Assembly (NCBI GenBank): GCA_947444305.1 | Contig: CANEZP010000002.1 | Coordinates: 62,001 to 126,000 of the forward strand | Reading direction: 5' to 3' | DNA length: 64,000 nt | From: Pseudobdellovibrionaceae bacterium | GTDB lineage: Bacteria; Bdellovibrionota; Bdellovibrionia; Bdellovibrionales; UBA1609 | Shown here: piece after piece, positions 1 to 8,429 of the stretch | Layout of the letters: each line of letters begins with the position of its first letter | Numbering within the stretch: position 1 is the stretch's first letter | The notes under the pieces: generated by a model | What the model was told of the DNA's origin: nothing | The model's database searches: none | Seen by the model: only the letters and a program-made list of their open reading frames with translations | Translations under genes and position numbers: made by a program

Positions 1-21
1 GCGCTTCCCTGGCATCAGCAA

Positions 22-579
22 TTGGTCATGCGTTTATATTTAGGCCCCTTTGTCGCAAGCTCAAGCGAGTTTAGCCGAAGCCGCCGCATCTACGAGACGT
101 ACAGTCAAAAAATCATCGACCTTGCCGGCGAAATTCCGTTCGAATTGCACACGGTGCCCGTCTTGGTGCCCGCGCAAGCCGGACTTCTCGATGACACTCG
201 CTATTGGTCGATCGCCCAGACTTTGGAGCATCTACTAAAATTGGATCAGCTCGCTAAGCAGATTATTATCAAGCTGGCGAGTGACCGGCCCGCGAACATT
301 CTCGTCACGCCTGCGCTCGTTGCGCCCGAAGGTAAGTCCGAGGCGCGCAAGATTTTTGAAGATTACCGCGCATTTGTACCGGTGATGCTTGATGAGATGG
401 ACGAACTGCTCCGGCACTCCGAATCCGAATTGACCGAAAATCATCCTTTGTTTGGGCCCTTCACCGCGCGGCAGTGGTATTGGTCCTTAGCCTCGCGGAC
501 GTCACTTCGCTACCGGCAACTGCAAAACATCCGCAAAGGTTTAAACATTAATCTATCGCCAAAATCTCCTGGCGTTTAG
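22..579 (+). CDS. DinB-fold (DUF1569-like) protein, start uncertain
   Basis: A soluble helical protein of up to about 185 residues. The segment near the C-terminus reading HPLFGPFTARQWYW resembles the conserved HPxFGxLT stretch of DUF1569/DinB-superfamily four-helix proteins, but the usual metal-binding His residues are not evident, so no enzymatic role can be claimed. The first possible starts are TTG at 22 and ATG at 28. No Shine-Dalgarno sequence precedes either, and the reading frame stays open to the first base of the window, so the gene may begin upstream. Its 3' end overlaps the convergent oxyR gene by 32 bases. Confidence 0.7.
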   Translation: MVMRLYLGPFVASSSEFSRSRRIYETYSQKIIDLAGEIPFELHTVPVLVPAQAGLLDDTRYWSIAQTLEHLLKLDQLAKQIIIKLASDRPANILVTPALVAPEGKSEARKIFEDYRAFVPVMLDEMDELLRHSESELTENHPLFGPFTARQWYWSLASRTSLRYRQLQNIRKGLNINLSPKSPGV

Positions 580-1498
580 CATCGTGCTCTTTCAAGTGCG
601 GGGGCAGCTTTTGCCCGATACTTTGCTCGAGCGAATTTAAAATATCCGATTTCCATTGGTCCCGCCGGTAAACTAAACTGACTTCCCGCGTGGGAACGGG
701 GTTTTCGAACGGACGCACAAAATCACGCTTCTCGGCTTCGCCGAGTCCCTCCACGAACAGCGCCGGTACTAGAGTGTACCCTTGCGATTTGCGGATAATG
801 TTCCGGAGCGTATCGATGTTGCCGCCTTCGAATTGCACATTGGGAAACACGCCTTCATTGCTGTTCAGCGCGCAATAACGAACGATCTGTTGCCGGAAGC
901 AATGTCCGTCGGCCAGCAGCCACATTTCGTGACCGCGCAGATCGTCTTCTTTGATCCGTTTGCGTGCGTTGAGCGGGTGTGATTTCGAGACGTAAAGATA
1001 AAATGGTTCGTAATAAAGCGGCTTTTCTTTTAATCCGCTTTCTTCAAGCGGCGTGGCCAGTATGCCGGCGTCGAGCTGATCTTCTTTAAGCATGGCGATG
1101 ATCGTTTCGGTTTTCAGCTCATCGACGATGAGCTGAATTTGCGGAAAAGACTTCGAGAACGACTCAATAAAAAGCGGCAGCAAGTAGGGAGCGATCGTCG
1201 GAATCACACCCAGGCGGATGTCGCCGCTCAGCTCGGCACTCTGTTGCCGGGATAGGTCCATTAGCTTGTGGTGCTCGAACAAAAGGACCTTGGCCTGGCT
1301 GATGAACTTTTGGCCCTTCGCGGTCGGTACGATAGGTTTTTTTAAGCGATCGAACAACGGGTAGCCGATCTCCTCTTCCACCTTTTGAATTTGCATGCTT
1401 AGCGTCGGTTGCGTCACGTGGCAGTCTTCGGCCGCCTTGCCGAAATGGCGATGCTTGTCGACGGCGACGATGTACTCAATCTGGGTTAGGGAAGGCAT
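548..1498 (-). CDS. oxyR: OxyR-type LysR peroxide sensor/activator
   Basis: LysR-family transcription factor of 316 residues. An N-terminal winged helix-turn-helix (about residues 1-60, including HFGKAAEDCHVTQPTLS) is followed by the periplasmic-binding-protein-like effector domain. The E. coli redox pair C199/C208 is matched here by C200 and C209 within DGHCFRQQIVRYC, with identical spacing, so this is a true OxyR rather than a generic LysR protein. Known role: hydrogen peroxide forms the disulfide and the protein then activates peroxide-defence genes. It is divergent from ahpC-ahpD, its expected target, across a 145-base region carrying a candidate OxyR half-site. Confidence 0.93.
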   Translation of the reverse strand: MPSLTQIEYIVAVDKHRHFGKAAEDCHVTQPTLSMQIQKVEEEIGYPLFDRLKKPIVPTAKGQKFISQAKVLLFEHHKLMDLSRQQSAELSGDIRLGVIPTIAPYLLPLFIESFSKSFPQIQLIVDELKTETIIAMLKEDQLDAGILATPLEESGLKEKPLYYEPFYLYVSKSHPLNARKRIKEDDLRGHEMWLLADGHCFRQQIVRYCALNSNEGVFPNVQFEGGNIDTLRNIIRKSQGYTLVPALFVEGLGEAEKRDFVRPFENPVPTREVSLVYRRDQWKSDILNSLEQSIGQKLPPHLKEHDAKRQEILAID

Positions 1499-1526
1499 TT
1501 TAAACTCCGCTTCTCAAATCTGAACG

Positions 1527-1563
1527 ATAGATTTATGCAATCACGTTATTTAATTAATCGATT
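1527..1563. promoter_or_regulatory. Candidate OxyR site in oxyR-ahpC gap
   Basis: The OxyR consensus is four ATAG/CTAT elements spaced by seven bases. Here ATAG (1527-1530), seven bases, then CAAT (1538-1541) matches the first dimer site in 7 of 8 positions. The second half, TTTA at 1549 and GATT at 1560, is weak. A -10-like TATAAA lies at 1569-1574, directly downstream, as expected for an OxyR-activated ahpC promoter. The site is inferred from pattern and context only. Confidence 0.4.
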
Positions 1564-1643
1564 TTACTTATAAAGACAAGAGGTCCAAATTGGTTGAAAG
1601 CAGACTAATGAAACCCCCACGGTTTTTATCAAGAGGAGTCAAA

Positions 1644-2177
1644 ATGTTAGGTGTAGGTAAACAGTTTCCGAATTTTAATCTTAAAGCGGTTGTTACGACG
1701 GATCCCAAAACGGCATTCACCGAAGTGAACAACGGCACGTACAAAGGCAAATGGTTGGTGGCTTTCTTTTACCCCAAGGATTTTACCTTCGTATGCCCGA
1801 CCGAAATCAAAGGCTTTGACGAGTTGTCCGGTCAGTTCAAAGATCGCGACGCGCAATTGCTGACCTTCAGCACCGATTCTGAGTTTGTGCATTTAGCTTG
1901 GCGCACGCACGAAGAGAATCTGAAGAATCTTTCTTTCCCCATGGTGTCGGACATCAAGCGTGAATTGACCCAGGCGCTCGGCATTTTAGACGAAGCCGAA
2001 GGCGTCGCCCAACGCGCGACTTTCATCGTCGATCCCGAAGGTGTAATCCGTTTCGTTTACGTGACCGATCTTAGCGTCGGCCGTAACCCGAAAGAAGTTT
2101 TGCGCGTACTCGACGGTTTGCAAACCGACGAACTTTGCCCCTGTAACTGGGAAAAAGGCCAAAAAACTTTAGGCTAG
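1644..2177 (+). CDS. ahpC: Alkyl hydroperoxide reductase AhpC (peroxiredoxin)
   Basis: Two-Cys peroxiredoxin of 177 residues that reduces hydrogen peroxide and organic hydroperoxides. The peroxidatic Cys51 sits in FVCPTE, and the C-terminal ELCPCNWEKG carries Cys165 and Cys167. This double-cysteine tail is the arrangement of mycobacterial-type AhpC, which is recycled by AhpD rather than AhpF. The ATG at 1644 was chosen because AAGAGGAG ends five bases before it; the TTG at 1590 has no ribosome binding site. The gene is followed after 11 bases by ahpD and is divergent from oxyR. Confidence 0.95.
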   Translation: MLGVGKQFPNFNLKAVVTTDPKTAFTEVNNGTYKGKWLVAFFYPKDFTFVCPTEIKGFDELSGQFKDRDAQLLTFSTDSEFVHLAWRTHEENLKNLSFPMVSDIKRELTQALGILDEAEGVAQRATFIVDPEGVIRFVYVTDLSVGRNPKEVLRVLDGLQTDELCPCNWEKGQKTLG

Positions 2178-2188
2178 TAGGAGTATTT

Positions 2189-2722
2189 ATGACGATTCAA
2201 GAACTGAAAGACAAAATTCCCGACTACGGCCGGGATATCCGTCTGAATCTCGAAAGCGTGTTGTCGCCCGAAGGTTCGCCGGGCCTTACGCCGAAGCAAA
2301 TTTGGAGCGTAGCGCTCGCTTCGTCTTACGCACTCGAAGACGCAACGCTCGTAAAGCTGATCTTGGCCCAAGGGGCAAGCGATCTTGACGACGCTACGGT
2401 TGAAGCTTCGAAAGCGGCCGCGGTAATCATGGGCATGAACAATGTGTACTACCGTGGTCAGCATCTGATGGAAGATGCCGAGCTCAAAAAGTTGCCCGCG
2501 CGTTTACGCATGAACGTGATCGGCAAGCCCGGGATCGAGAAGGTTGATTTTGAATTAATGTGCTTCGCCATCTCGGCGATCGGCGCGTGCGGTCAGTGTC
2601 TGACTTCGCATTTGCATGAATTGCGCAAGGCATCCGTGTCGAACGAAGGCATTCAGTCTTCCCTCAAGATCGCTTCGGTCTTACACGCGACCCAACGTGC
2701 TTTAAAAATCGCGGGGCTCTAA
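2189..2722 (+). CDS. ahpD: Alkylhydroperoxidase AhpD (AhpC reductant)
   Basis: A 177-residue all-helical carboxymuconolactone-decarboxylase-family protein. Glu122, Cys134, Cys137 and His141 have the same relative spacing as the catalytic set of Mycobacterium AhpD, with a CGQC redox motif. Known role: AhpD passes electrons from a lipoylated protein to oxidised AhpC, and it has weak peroxidase activity of its own. It is translated from an ATG preceded by TAGGAG and shares a transcript with ahpC. No AhpF is nearby, which fits an AhpC/AhpD pair. Confidence 0.94.
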   Translation: MTIQELKDKIPDYGRDIRLNLESVLSPEGSPGLTPKQIWSVALASSYALEDATLVKLILAQGASDLDDATVEASKAAAVIMGMNNVYYRGQHLMEDAELKKLPARLRMNVIGKPGIEKVDFELMCFAISAIGACGQCLTSHLHELRKASVSNEGIQSSLKIASVLHATQRALKIAGL

Positions 2723-2748
2723 AACTCGCCGCCGCTAGATTTCGTTTA

Positions 2749-2780
2749 GGGAGAGGCTTCGTGTCCTCTCCCTTTTTTTT
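2749..2780 (+). terminator. Rho-independent terminator of ahpCD
   Basis: A perfect 8-base-pair stem, GGGAGAGG/CCTCTCCC, with an 8-base loop is followed immediately by eight T. It ends the ahpC-ahpD transcript just before the 3' end of the convergent dehydrogenase gene. Confidence 0.9.
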
Positions 2781-2781
2781 G

Positions 2782-4374
2782 CTATTTGCCGCCGTTCTTG
2801 TTTCTGTTCAGAACCTGCACGAGCCGTCCGTTATCGGTCACGATGAGCAGCGAGCCGTCGGGGCCGGTGCCGACGTCGCGAAGGCGGCCGTATTTATCTT
2901 CGAATAGTTTTTCCTCGTTCAAGATACGGCCGGCGTTATCGGTCGTAAATCGCAGTAGCGTTGCGCCCGCGAGAGTCGTTACGAACAAATCATTCTTCCA
3001 CTGCGGGATTTGATCGCCCGTGTAAAAAGCGATGCCCGACGGAGCAACCGACGGCGTGTATTCGCGGAGCGCCGATTCCATACCCGCGCGGGTCTGGCGA
3101 TGGTGAATTACCGGCCAGCCGTAATTGGCGCCAGCCTTCAGAAGGTTCACTTCGTCGCCGCCGCCTGGGGCATCGTAACCGGTGGGCCCGTGTTCGGAAT
3201 CGAATAAAAGTTTAGACACCGGGTGGATCGCTAAGCCCTGCGAGTTGCGGTGCCCGTATGTGTAAATCGCTTTGCCCGCGAAAGGATTATCGGCGGGGAT
3301 GCGGCCGTCGTCGTGCACGCGCACGGTCTTACCGTGCAGTGAATCTAAGCTTTGCGCTTTTTCTTTTTGGTGACGCTCGCCGAAACTTGCGTAGAGGAAA
3401 CCGGCGTCGTCAAAAACTAAGCGGGATCCGAAGTGGGCGCCGTCGCTGCCCGAGGGACCGTTCAAGATAATCTGCCGCTCGGCGAGCGAGCCGTTGCGGT
3501 AGGTGTAGCGGTTGATCTGCGTGTTGTAACCGCCCGCGAGTCGAACCGTATAAGCGACGTAGATCCAGCCGTTTTGCAAGAACCGTGGATGAAAGGCTAG
3601 GTCGAGCAAACCACCCTGACCGGTCGCTTGAAGATCGGCGAAACCTTTTACGACGTGTTGTAATTTGAAAGCGGTGTCGTAGATCTTAATCTGGCCGTCT
3701 TGCTCGGTGATCCAGATTTGTCCGTCGGGCGAAGCGTTCACCGACCAGGGGTTGCTCAAATCCTCAACGACGACAGAATCTTCAAACGCGGCGGATGTCG
3801 GGGCGTTAAAGTCGGGAACTGTAAAGTCGGCGCGAATGTGCGGTGAAAGTTTTTGCTCGAGCAACGGTGCGCCCCGGCCGATGTACTCGGTGACCAAAGC
3901 CCACTGTTCATCGGTAAAACCACCCGAGCCCGAACGCGGCATGTACGCGCGTTGACGGAATTTGTTGAGTTCACGTTCGCCGTCGCCGCCGAATTTTTGG
4001 CTGAACACTTCCGCGAAGTCGCCGCTATTTACGCGCGCGGCGTAAAGCCCGAGCTTCTTGGGGCCCCACTGAAACGGGACGCGTCCGTTGACCGAAATGC
4101 AGCCGAGCGTCGCTTCGGCCGTTTCGAGAGATTTATTCGTGTTCCAGGGCAACAGGCAATCTTCCGCGACGTGGACGGTTTCGTTAAACCACGTGCGTAA
4201 CTTTGTTGCATCGAGACGGTGACAGCCCGCGCACTTCTGTGTCGAATTCGGTACGCGCGCGCCGATGATGGCCAAGGTTTGATCGGCGAGCGTTGAATCA
4301 TCGAGCGGCGATGCCGATGCCGTAAGCCCGAACAAAACAAAACAAACAACGCTTAAAGATTGAATTAATATCAT
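2782..4374 (-). CDS. Cytochrome c-PQQ sugar dehydrogenase fusion, secreted
   Basis: A 530-residue exported protein with a signal peptide of about 21 residues. The first part is a c-type cytochrome: CAGCH at 48-52 binds heme, and Met145 (AYMPRSG) is a likely distal ligand. Residues from about 200 onward form the six-bladed beta-propeller of the soluble glucose/aldose sugar dehydrogenase family (GSDH), with HFGSRLVFD, FGERH, GHRNSQGL, DSEHGP and GANYGWP. The inferred reaction is PQQ-dependent oxidation of a sugar in the periplasm, with electrons passed to the attached heme. The exact substrate cannot be read from sequence. The gene is monocistronic and convergent with ahpD. Confidence 0.88.
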   Translation of the reverse strand: MILIQSLSVVCFVLFGLTASASPLDDSTLADQTLAIIGARVPNSTQKCAGCHRLDATKLRTWFNETVHVAEDCLLPWNTNKSLETAEATLGCISVNGRVPFQWGPKKLGLYAARVNSGDFAEVFSQKFGGDGERELNKFRQRAYMPRSGSGGFTDEQWALVTEYIGRGAPLLEQKLSPHIRADFTVPDFNAPTSAAFEDSVVVEDLSNPWSVNASPDGQIWITEQDGQIKIYDTAFKLQHVVKGFADLQATGQGGLLDLAFHPRFLQNGWIYVAYTVRLAGGYNTQINRYTYRNGSLAERQIILNGPSGSDGAHFGSRLVFDDAGFLYASFGERHQKEKAQSLDSLHGKTVRVHDDGRIPADNPFAGKAIYTYGHRNSQGLAIHPVSKLLFDSEHGPTGYDAPGGGDEVNLLKAGANYGWPVIHHRQTRAGMESALREYTPSVAPSGIAFYTGDQIPQWKNDLFVTTLAGATLLRFTTDNAGRILNEEKLFEDKYGRLRDVGTGPDGSLLIVTDNGRLVQVLNRNKNGGK

Positions 4375-4490
4375 GACCCCCCCGAGTACTGATGTTCCTA
4401 TTTTTATAGCCTTCCTGCGTTCTAAGATTCAATTGGAGTTTTGAGGGGGCTTACATTATCGTCAGCTCGTCCACCACAAAGGGAGAACCA

Positions 4491-5297
4491 TTGATTCATC
4501 CGTTACTCGCGCTCACGGCGCTGCTGTTTTACGGGGTCGCGTTCGCGGCCACTCCGAAGATCAATACCGAACTCGAACAAAAATATTTTAGCGACGTCCG
4601 CTGTAAGAATGAAGTCTTCGAAGAGCTTAACGGAATGCTCGCGACGCGCGAATGGACTTTGCCGAGCGCCCGCGAAATGGACGGATCACGCCGCTTCCAC
4701 ACGCCGACGCAAATCACCGGCGTTTGGGTCGAAGCCCGCATCTTCATGAACGGCGAAGCCTTGCTCCGCCGCATCACCGCCAATTACGTAGAGACGCGGA
4801 CCTTCGATCTCGAGACTTGCGCGCTTAAACAAGCGGCGCGCAAGTCCCGGGAGCTCTTTGATTCGCCGGTCGCTTCGCAGCTCAAGTTTTCGGATCGCGA
4901 CGTGCGTGAGCTGTTAGATGAAAACCCAAAAGGTTTGATCTACATCTGGTCGCCCAATATGCCGTACTCCTACCAACAGCGTCTCAAAGGCAAAAGCGGC
5001 GTCGAGATTATCCGCGAGATCGGGCAGAAGCTCGGTCTAAAAGTCACGGTTGTGCTAGATCCCGCGGCGAGCGGGGGGTACGCGCGGCAATTGGTGTCGC
5101 AGCACTCCTACATGCGGCCCGAAAGTTTACGGTCGGTTCAATCGATCGAATTGTCTTTGCGCGCGATGCGCACGCACTATCCGGCGTTGATCGTTTACGC
5201 GAACGGCCGCTTAGCTCGTCATGGTTATCCGGGCCTGGGCACCGCCGAGGAATACACCAAATACATCCGTGGGGAACTCAATGAACTTCAGAAATAG
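4491..5297 (+). CDS. Secreted protein, possibly thioredoxin-like
   Basis: A 268-residue protein with a signal peptide ending around AFAATP. The function is not recognised. The C-terminal half (GLIYIWSPNMPYSYQQ, then a beta-strand pattern and PALIVYANGRLARHGYPG) has the look of a thioredoxin/TlpA fold without a CXXC motif; this is inference. A TTG start is used because GGGAG lies six bases upstream and the signal peptide begins there. It overlaps the next gene by 17 bases, so the two are probably co-transcribed and act together in the periplasm. Confidence 0.75.
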   Translation: MIHPLLALTALLFYGVAFAATPKINTELEQKYFSDVRCKNEVFEELNGMLATREWTLPSAREMDGSRRFHTPTQITGVWVEARIFMNGEALLRRITANYVETRTFDLETCALKQAARKSRELFDSPVASQLKFSDRDVRELLDENPKGLIYIWSPNMPYSYQQRLKGKSGVEIIREIGQKLGLKVTVVLDPAASGGYARQLVSQHSYMRPESLRSVQSIELSLRAMRTHYPALIVYANGRLARHGYPGLGTAEEYTKYIRGELNELQK

Positions 5298-6978
5298 TTT
5301 GCTCTTGGGTCTGATATTTTCGGCGGCGGCATCGGCGCAAGTTCAGGATCCGCTCTGCAAATTGAATCATCATCAGCCCCGTTACATCTCGTGGTTGCCC
5401 GAGTTCCCGAGCTACTTCGCGAAGGTGCATCCCGAGGGTAAGATGGCTTTCTTCATCGGTTCGGGTAACCGCCTCGTCAACCTGGAAGAGATCGTCGATT
5501 CGAAGCGCATTCAAAGTGTTCCCGGCTCGATCGACCCGGTGCCTTGCCCCGACGGTAAGCTTCTGACCGTACCCGGTTTATCTTTGTACGAAGTTTCGAC
5601 CGTACTTAAAGACGGCGAATCGGCCAAAGCTTTGCTGACCGACAACACGCACGAGGGTGTTTATCAATCATGCGGTGTGCTTTCGCGCTCCGGAAACTCG
5701 ACCGTATACCGGGTCGTGACCGACGCCAGCGGTGAAGTGGCTTACCGCGATTATAAAGTGACTTATTCTTCATCACCCACGCGGCCCGCGACGATCGCCC
5801 CGCAAGGACCCATGAAGCTGCGTTGCCCGCAGATGAATTTGAAAACGTTGATCGTTTCCAAAACGGGGAAGTATCTGTCGGCGTACTTACCCGACGTCGG
5901 TACGACGAAGATCTTCAATATCGAGGGTCGCTCGGGCGCTTGTAAAGAAGTTGCCGATATCGGTTACGCCACCGGCAAACTCGAATTCAATTACGACGAT
6001 ACGCAAGTCGTCTTTCACGTCGATTATCTTGCCTCGCAGGCGGGTGAGTATTTCAGCGGTGTCTCGAACGATTCGATGAAAGATATCTTCACGCTCGATA
6101 TCGCGCGGCTCGCCAGCGGAAAGCTAAAGATGACGAATCTTCGCCGTCTTAGCGTTTCGAACACCAAGGGTTCGGGAAGTTATTATCCCTCCTACGCGAA
6201 AAACGGCGACGTCGTGTTCATCAACGACAACGAAAATTTCTATTCGTTCCATGCCGTTAACCCCGCGCGCCTGCCGGCTTACGCGCCGGTGCTGCCGCCG
6301 CCCGACGGGTGGCCGGGATCCACCGTGCCCCCCGGGGTTCCCGCGGATTGGAGCTTAAAACTGCACGCCGCCTCGGTGGCGGGAAGCCTCTGGTCGAAAC
6401 GCTGCTCGGCCGACGACGAGGAAGTGTCGGCCGTCGAGGCCGCTTCGATCAAAATGGTGATGCCCACCTCGACGTGCTTGGAACTAATGAAAGAATATTG
6501 GAAGCCCGGCTTCGGTATAGAGCTCGGCAAACATGTTCGTTACTCGCGTGACAAACGTTTTGACCCCGCGATCGTTTCGCAATTCACGCTTGATGCTTTA
6601 AATCAATCTTGTCGCGACACCGTCGAGGTGAACGATCCACCTCCGGTAGAGTACGGGCGCAAGCTTGCCGGTCAAGTTGACGGCGCACGTTTGATTCAAC
6701 ATTACTGCGTGGGTTGTCACGTTTCGGGCGGGGCGCTGCGTTTGCCTGACGGCACCAACTTACCGAACTCCATGAACTTCCGTGATCTCAAGCCGTGGCA
6801 AATCGAAGCGGCGCTTGCGCGTTTAGAACTCAAAGCGGGTGAAGGGCGTATGCCTCCGTCGGGCTTCGAAGCGGCCGAGGGCACGCACGATCATAAACGA
6901 ATGGTGAAAGAGTACCTCGAATGCCGCCTCAAGCAGCTCACCCTGCCGGAAGACAAGCGCCCGTACTACTGCGATTAA
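5281..6978 (+). CDS. Periplasmic protein with C-terminal cytochrome c
   Basis: A 565-residue exported protein (signal peptide about residues 1-19). Residues about 25-350 look like a repeated beta-propeller-type fold. The C-terminal region is a monoheme cytochrome c: CVGCH at 476-480 binds heme, and Met524 in GRMPPSGF is a likely axial ligand. It is probably an electron-transfer or sensing protein of the periplasm. ATG 5281 begins a clean signal peptide and overlaps the preceding gene by 17 bases; an in-frame ATG at 5221 would bury that signal peptide. The substrate and partner are unknown. Confidence 0.8.
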   Translation: MNFRNSLLLGLIFSAAASAQVQDPLCKLNHHQPRYISWLPEFPSYFAKVHPEGKMAFFIGSGNRLVNLEEIVDSKRIQSVPGSIDPVPCPDGKLLTVPGLSLYEVSTVLKDGESAKALLTDNTHEGVYQSCGVLSRSGNSTVYRVVTDASGEVAYRDYKVTYSSSPTRPATIAPQGPMKLRCPQMNLKTLIVSKTGKYLSAYLPDVGTTKIFNIEGRSGACKEVADIGYATGKLEFNYDDTQVVFHVDYLASQAGEYFSGVSNDSMKDIFTLDIARLASGKLKMTNLRRLSVSNTKGSGSYYPSYAKNGDVVFINDNENFYSFHAVNPARLPAYAPVLPPPDGWPGSTVPPGVPADWSLKLHAASVAGSLWSKRCSADDEEVSAVEAASIKMVMPTSTCLELMKEYWKPGFGIELGKHVRYSRDKRFDPAIVSQFTLDALNQSCRDTVEVNDPPPVEYGRKLAGQVDGARLIQHYCVGCHVSGGALRLPDGTNLPNSMNFRDLKPWQIEAALARLELKAGEGRMPPSGFEAAEGTHDHKRMVKEYLECRLKQLTLPEDKRPYYCD

Positions 6979-6991
6979 CGGGCGGGGACGG

Positions 6992-7459
6992 TTAAGAAAA
7001 AAGCGACGAAATCGCCTCGATCGTTTGTTCGATTTTGCGCGAAGAAACCGGCGCGACGAAGATGGTGTCGTCGCCGGCGATTGTTCCTAAAATTCCTTCC
7101 GGGCGCGTTTGATCGAGTTGCCGGGCCACCAACGACGCCGAACCCGGCGTCGTATTGATGACGATCAAAGAACCATTGTGCTGAACATCCACCAATAATC
7201 CTGCGAAAGAGTTTCCGCTGATCATGGCGGGCGATGAAAGATCGTCCGGTAGCCGGTACACCGTGCGGCCCGCGGGGTCTTGCGCTTTCACCGCGCCGAG
7301 CTTCCGCAGGTCGCGAGATATCGTCGACTGAGTCACCTTAAACTTTTGATCGCTAAGCTCCTCGACCAATTCTTCTTGGGTCGAAAGTTTCCCGGCGATA
7401 AGAAGTTTGCGGAGCGTATTTAAACGCTCCCGCGGGTGATTTGAAGATTTAAATGACAT
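6992..7459 (-). CDS. argR: Arginine repressor ArgR
   Basis: A 155-residue ArgR/AhrC protein. The N-terminal winged helix (about 15-70, including TQEELVEELSDQKFKVTQST) binds ARG boxes. The C-terminal domain carries GTIAGDDTIFVAP, the GDD-type arginine-binding and trimer-interface motif. Known role: the arginine-bound hexamer represses arginine synthesis genes. It is the last gene of the leftward argC-J-B-F-R operon and overlaps the argF stop by 11 bases, so it should be autoregulated through the boxes ahead of argC. The Met at 7459 fits family length better than the upstream Met at 7510. Confidence 0.93.
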   Translation of the reverse strand: MSFKSSNHPRERLNTLRKLLIAGKLSTQEELVEELSDQKFKVTQSTISRDLRKLGAVKAQDPAGRTVYRLPDDLSSPAMISGNSFAGLLVDVQHNGSLIVINTTPGSASLVARQLDQTRPEGILGTIAGDDTIFVAPVSSRKIEQTIEAISSLFS

Positions 7460-8429
7460 GCGAATATTCCAATTCTTGAAGTTCGTTTTGTTTTCGCGCG
7501 GCCGCCGCACCGAACAAGCCGATCATCAATGCTTTTTGCGCGTGCAGCCGGTTCTCGGCTTGCTGGAAGAGCCGGCTCGCCGGGTGGTCGACCATATCTT
7601 GCGTGATCTCTTGCCCTTTGACCATGGGCAAACAGTGCATGACGATCGCATTGCCCGCCGCTTTCGCGAGCAGGGCGGCGTTAATTTGGTAGCCGTCGAA
7701 CACGCTCAACCGTTGCGCGTTGTCTTTCTCTTGGCCCATCGAAGTCCACACGTCGGTGTAGAGCACGTGCGCACCCTGCGCCGCGAGCGCCGGCGTTTTG
7801 AATTTGCGGATCTTCGCGCCGGCTTTGAGCGCGCGCAGGCGCGCCCGCGCGAGGATTGCGGCATCAGGTTGGAAGCCTTCGGGACAAGCGTAGTGCACGT
7901 CGACGCCTACGAACGGCGCGAGCAGCAACAGCGAATGCAAAACGTTATTGCCGTCGCCGATGTAGCAAAGCTTCACGCCTTCGAGTTTGCCGAAGCGTTG
8001 GTAGATGGTCAGCAAGTCGGCGAGCGCTTGGCAAGGGTGGTGCGAATCGCTAAGGCCGTTAATCACCGGGATCGTGGCCTTCAAGACCATGCGTTCGAGC
8101 ACCGAATGTTCAAACGTACGCATCATCACGCCGTGGATCATACCTTGAAGAACACGGATCGTGTCTTCGGGGTCCTCCGACTTCTTTTGACTGCCGAGCA
8201 ATTCGAAAACATGGCCGCCGAGTTCCTGCACGCCGACCGTAAAACTCACGCGCGTGCGCAGCGACGGCTTATCGAAAAGCAACGCGACCGTTTTGTTCTG
8301 CAAGAAGTCAAGCCGGCCGAAGTCTTCGCGGTTGAGACGAAGTTGTTCGGCCGTTTGGATCAGCTTGATGAGTTCGGATTGTGAAAGCTCCTCACCGGTG
8401 AGGAAGTGCATCGTTTTAAGCTGTAGCAT
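7449..8429 (-). CDS. argF: Ornithine carbamoyltransferase ArgF
   Basis: A 326-residue cytosolic enzyme joining carbamoyl phosphate and ornithine to citrulline. Visible motifs are SLRTR (carbamoyl-phosphate loop, Leu replacing the common Thr), HPCQALADL, YIGDGNNVLHSL, DVWTSMGQE (the ornithine-binding SMG loop) and MHCLPM, followed by AENRLHAQKAL. The SMG loop and the AENRLHAQKA tail argue for ornithine rather than N-acetylornithine or N-succinylornithine as substrate. The ATG at 8429 is preceded by GGCGGAGA and overlaps the argB stop region by 14 bases, indicating coupled translation. Confidence 0.93.
   Translation of the reverse strand: MLQLKTMHFLTGEELSQSELIKLIQTAEQLRLNREDFGRLDFLQNKTVALLFDKPSLRTRVSFTVGVQELGGHVFELLGSQKKSEDPEDTIRVLQGMIHGVMMRTFEHSVLERMVLKATIPVINGLSDSHHPCQALADLLTIYQRFGKLEGVKLCYIGDGNNVLHSLLLLAPFVGVDVHYACPEGFQPDAAILARARLRALKAGAKIRKFKTPALAAQGAHVLYTDVWTSMGQEKDNAQRLSVFDGYQINAALLAKAAGNAIVMHCLPMVKGQEITQDMVDHPASRLFQQAENRLHAQKALMIGLFGAAAARKQNELQELEYSHVI

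Noticed and set aside
7458-8384. Long open frame of 308 codons opposite argF
   Set aside because: It is antisense to a well-supported argF, has Arg/Glu/His-rich low-quality composition and no ribosome binding site.
7449-8429. N-acetylornithine or N-succinylornithine carbamoyltransferase, because of SLRTR
   Set aside because: DSHHPCQALAD, DVWTSMGQE and AENRLHAQKAL are those of ornithine carbamoyltransferase; Leu in SLRTR also occurs in true ornithine enzymes.
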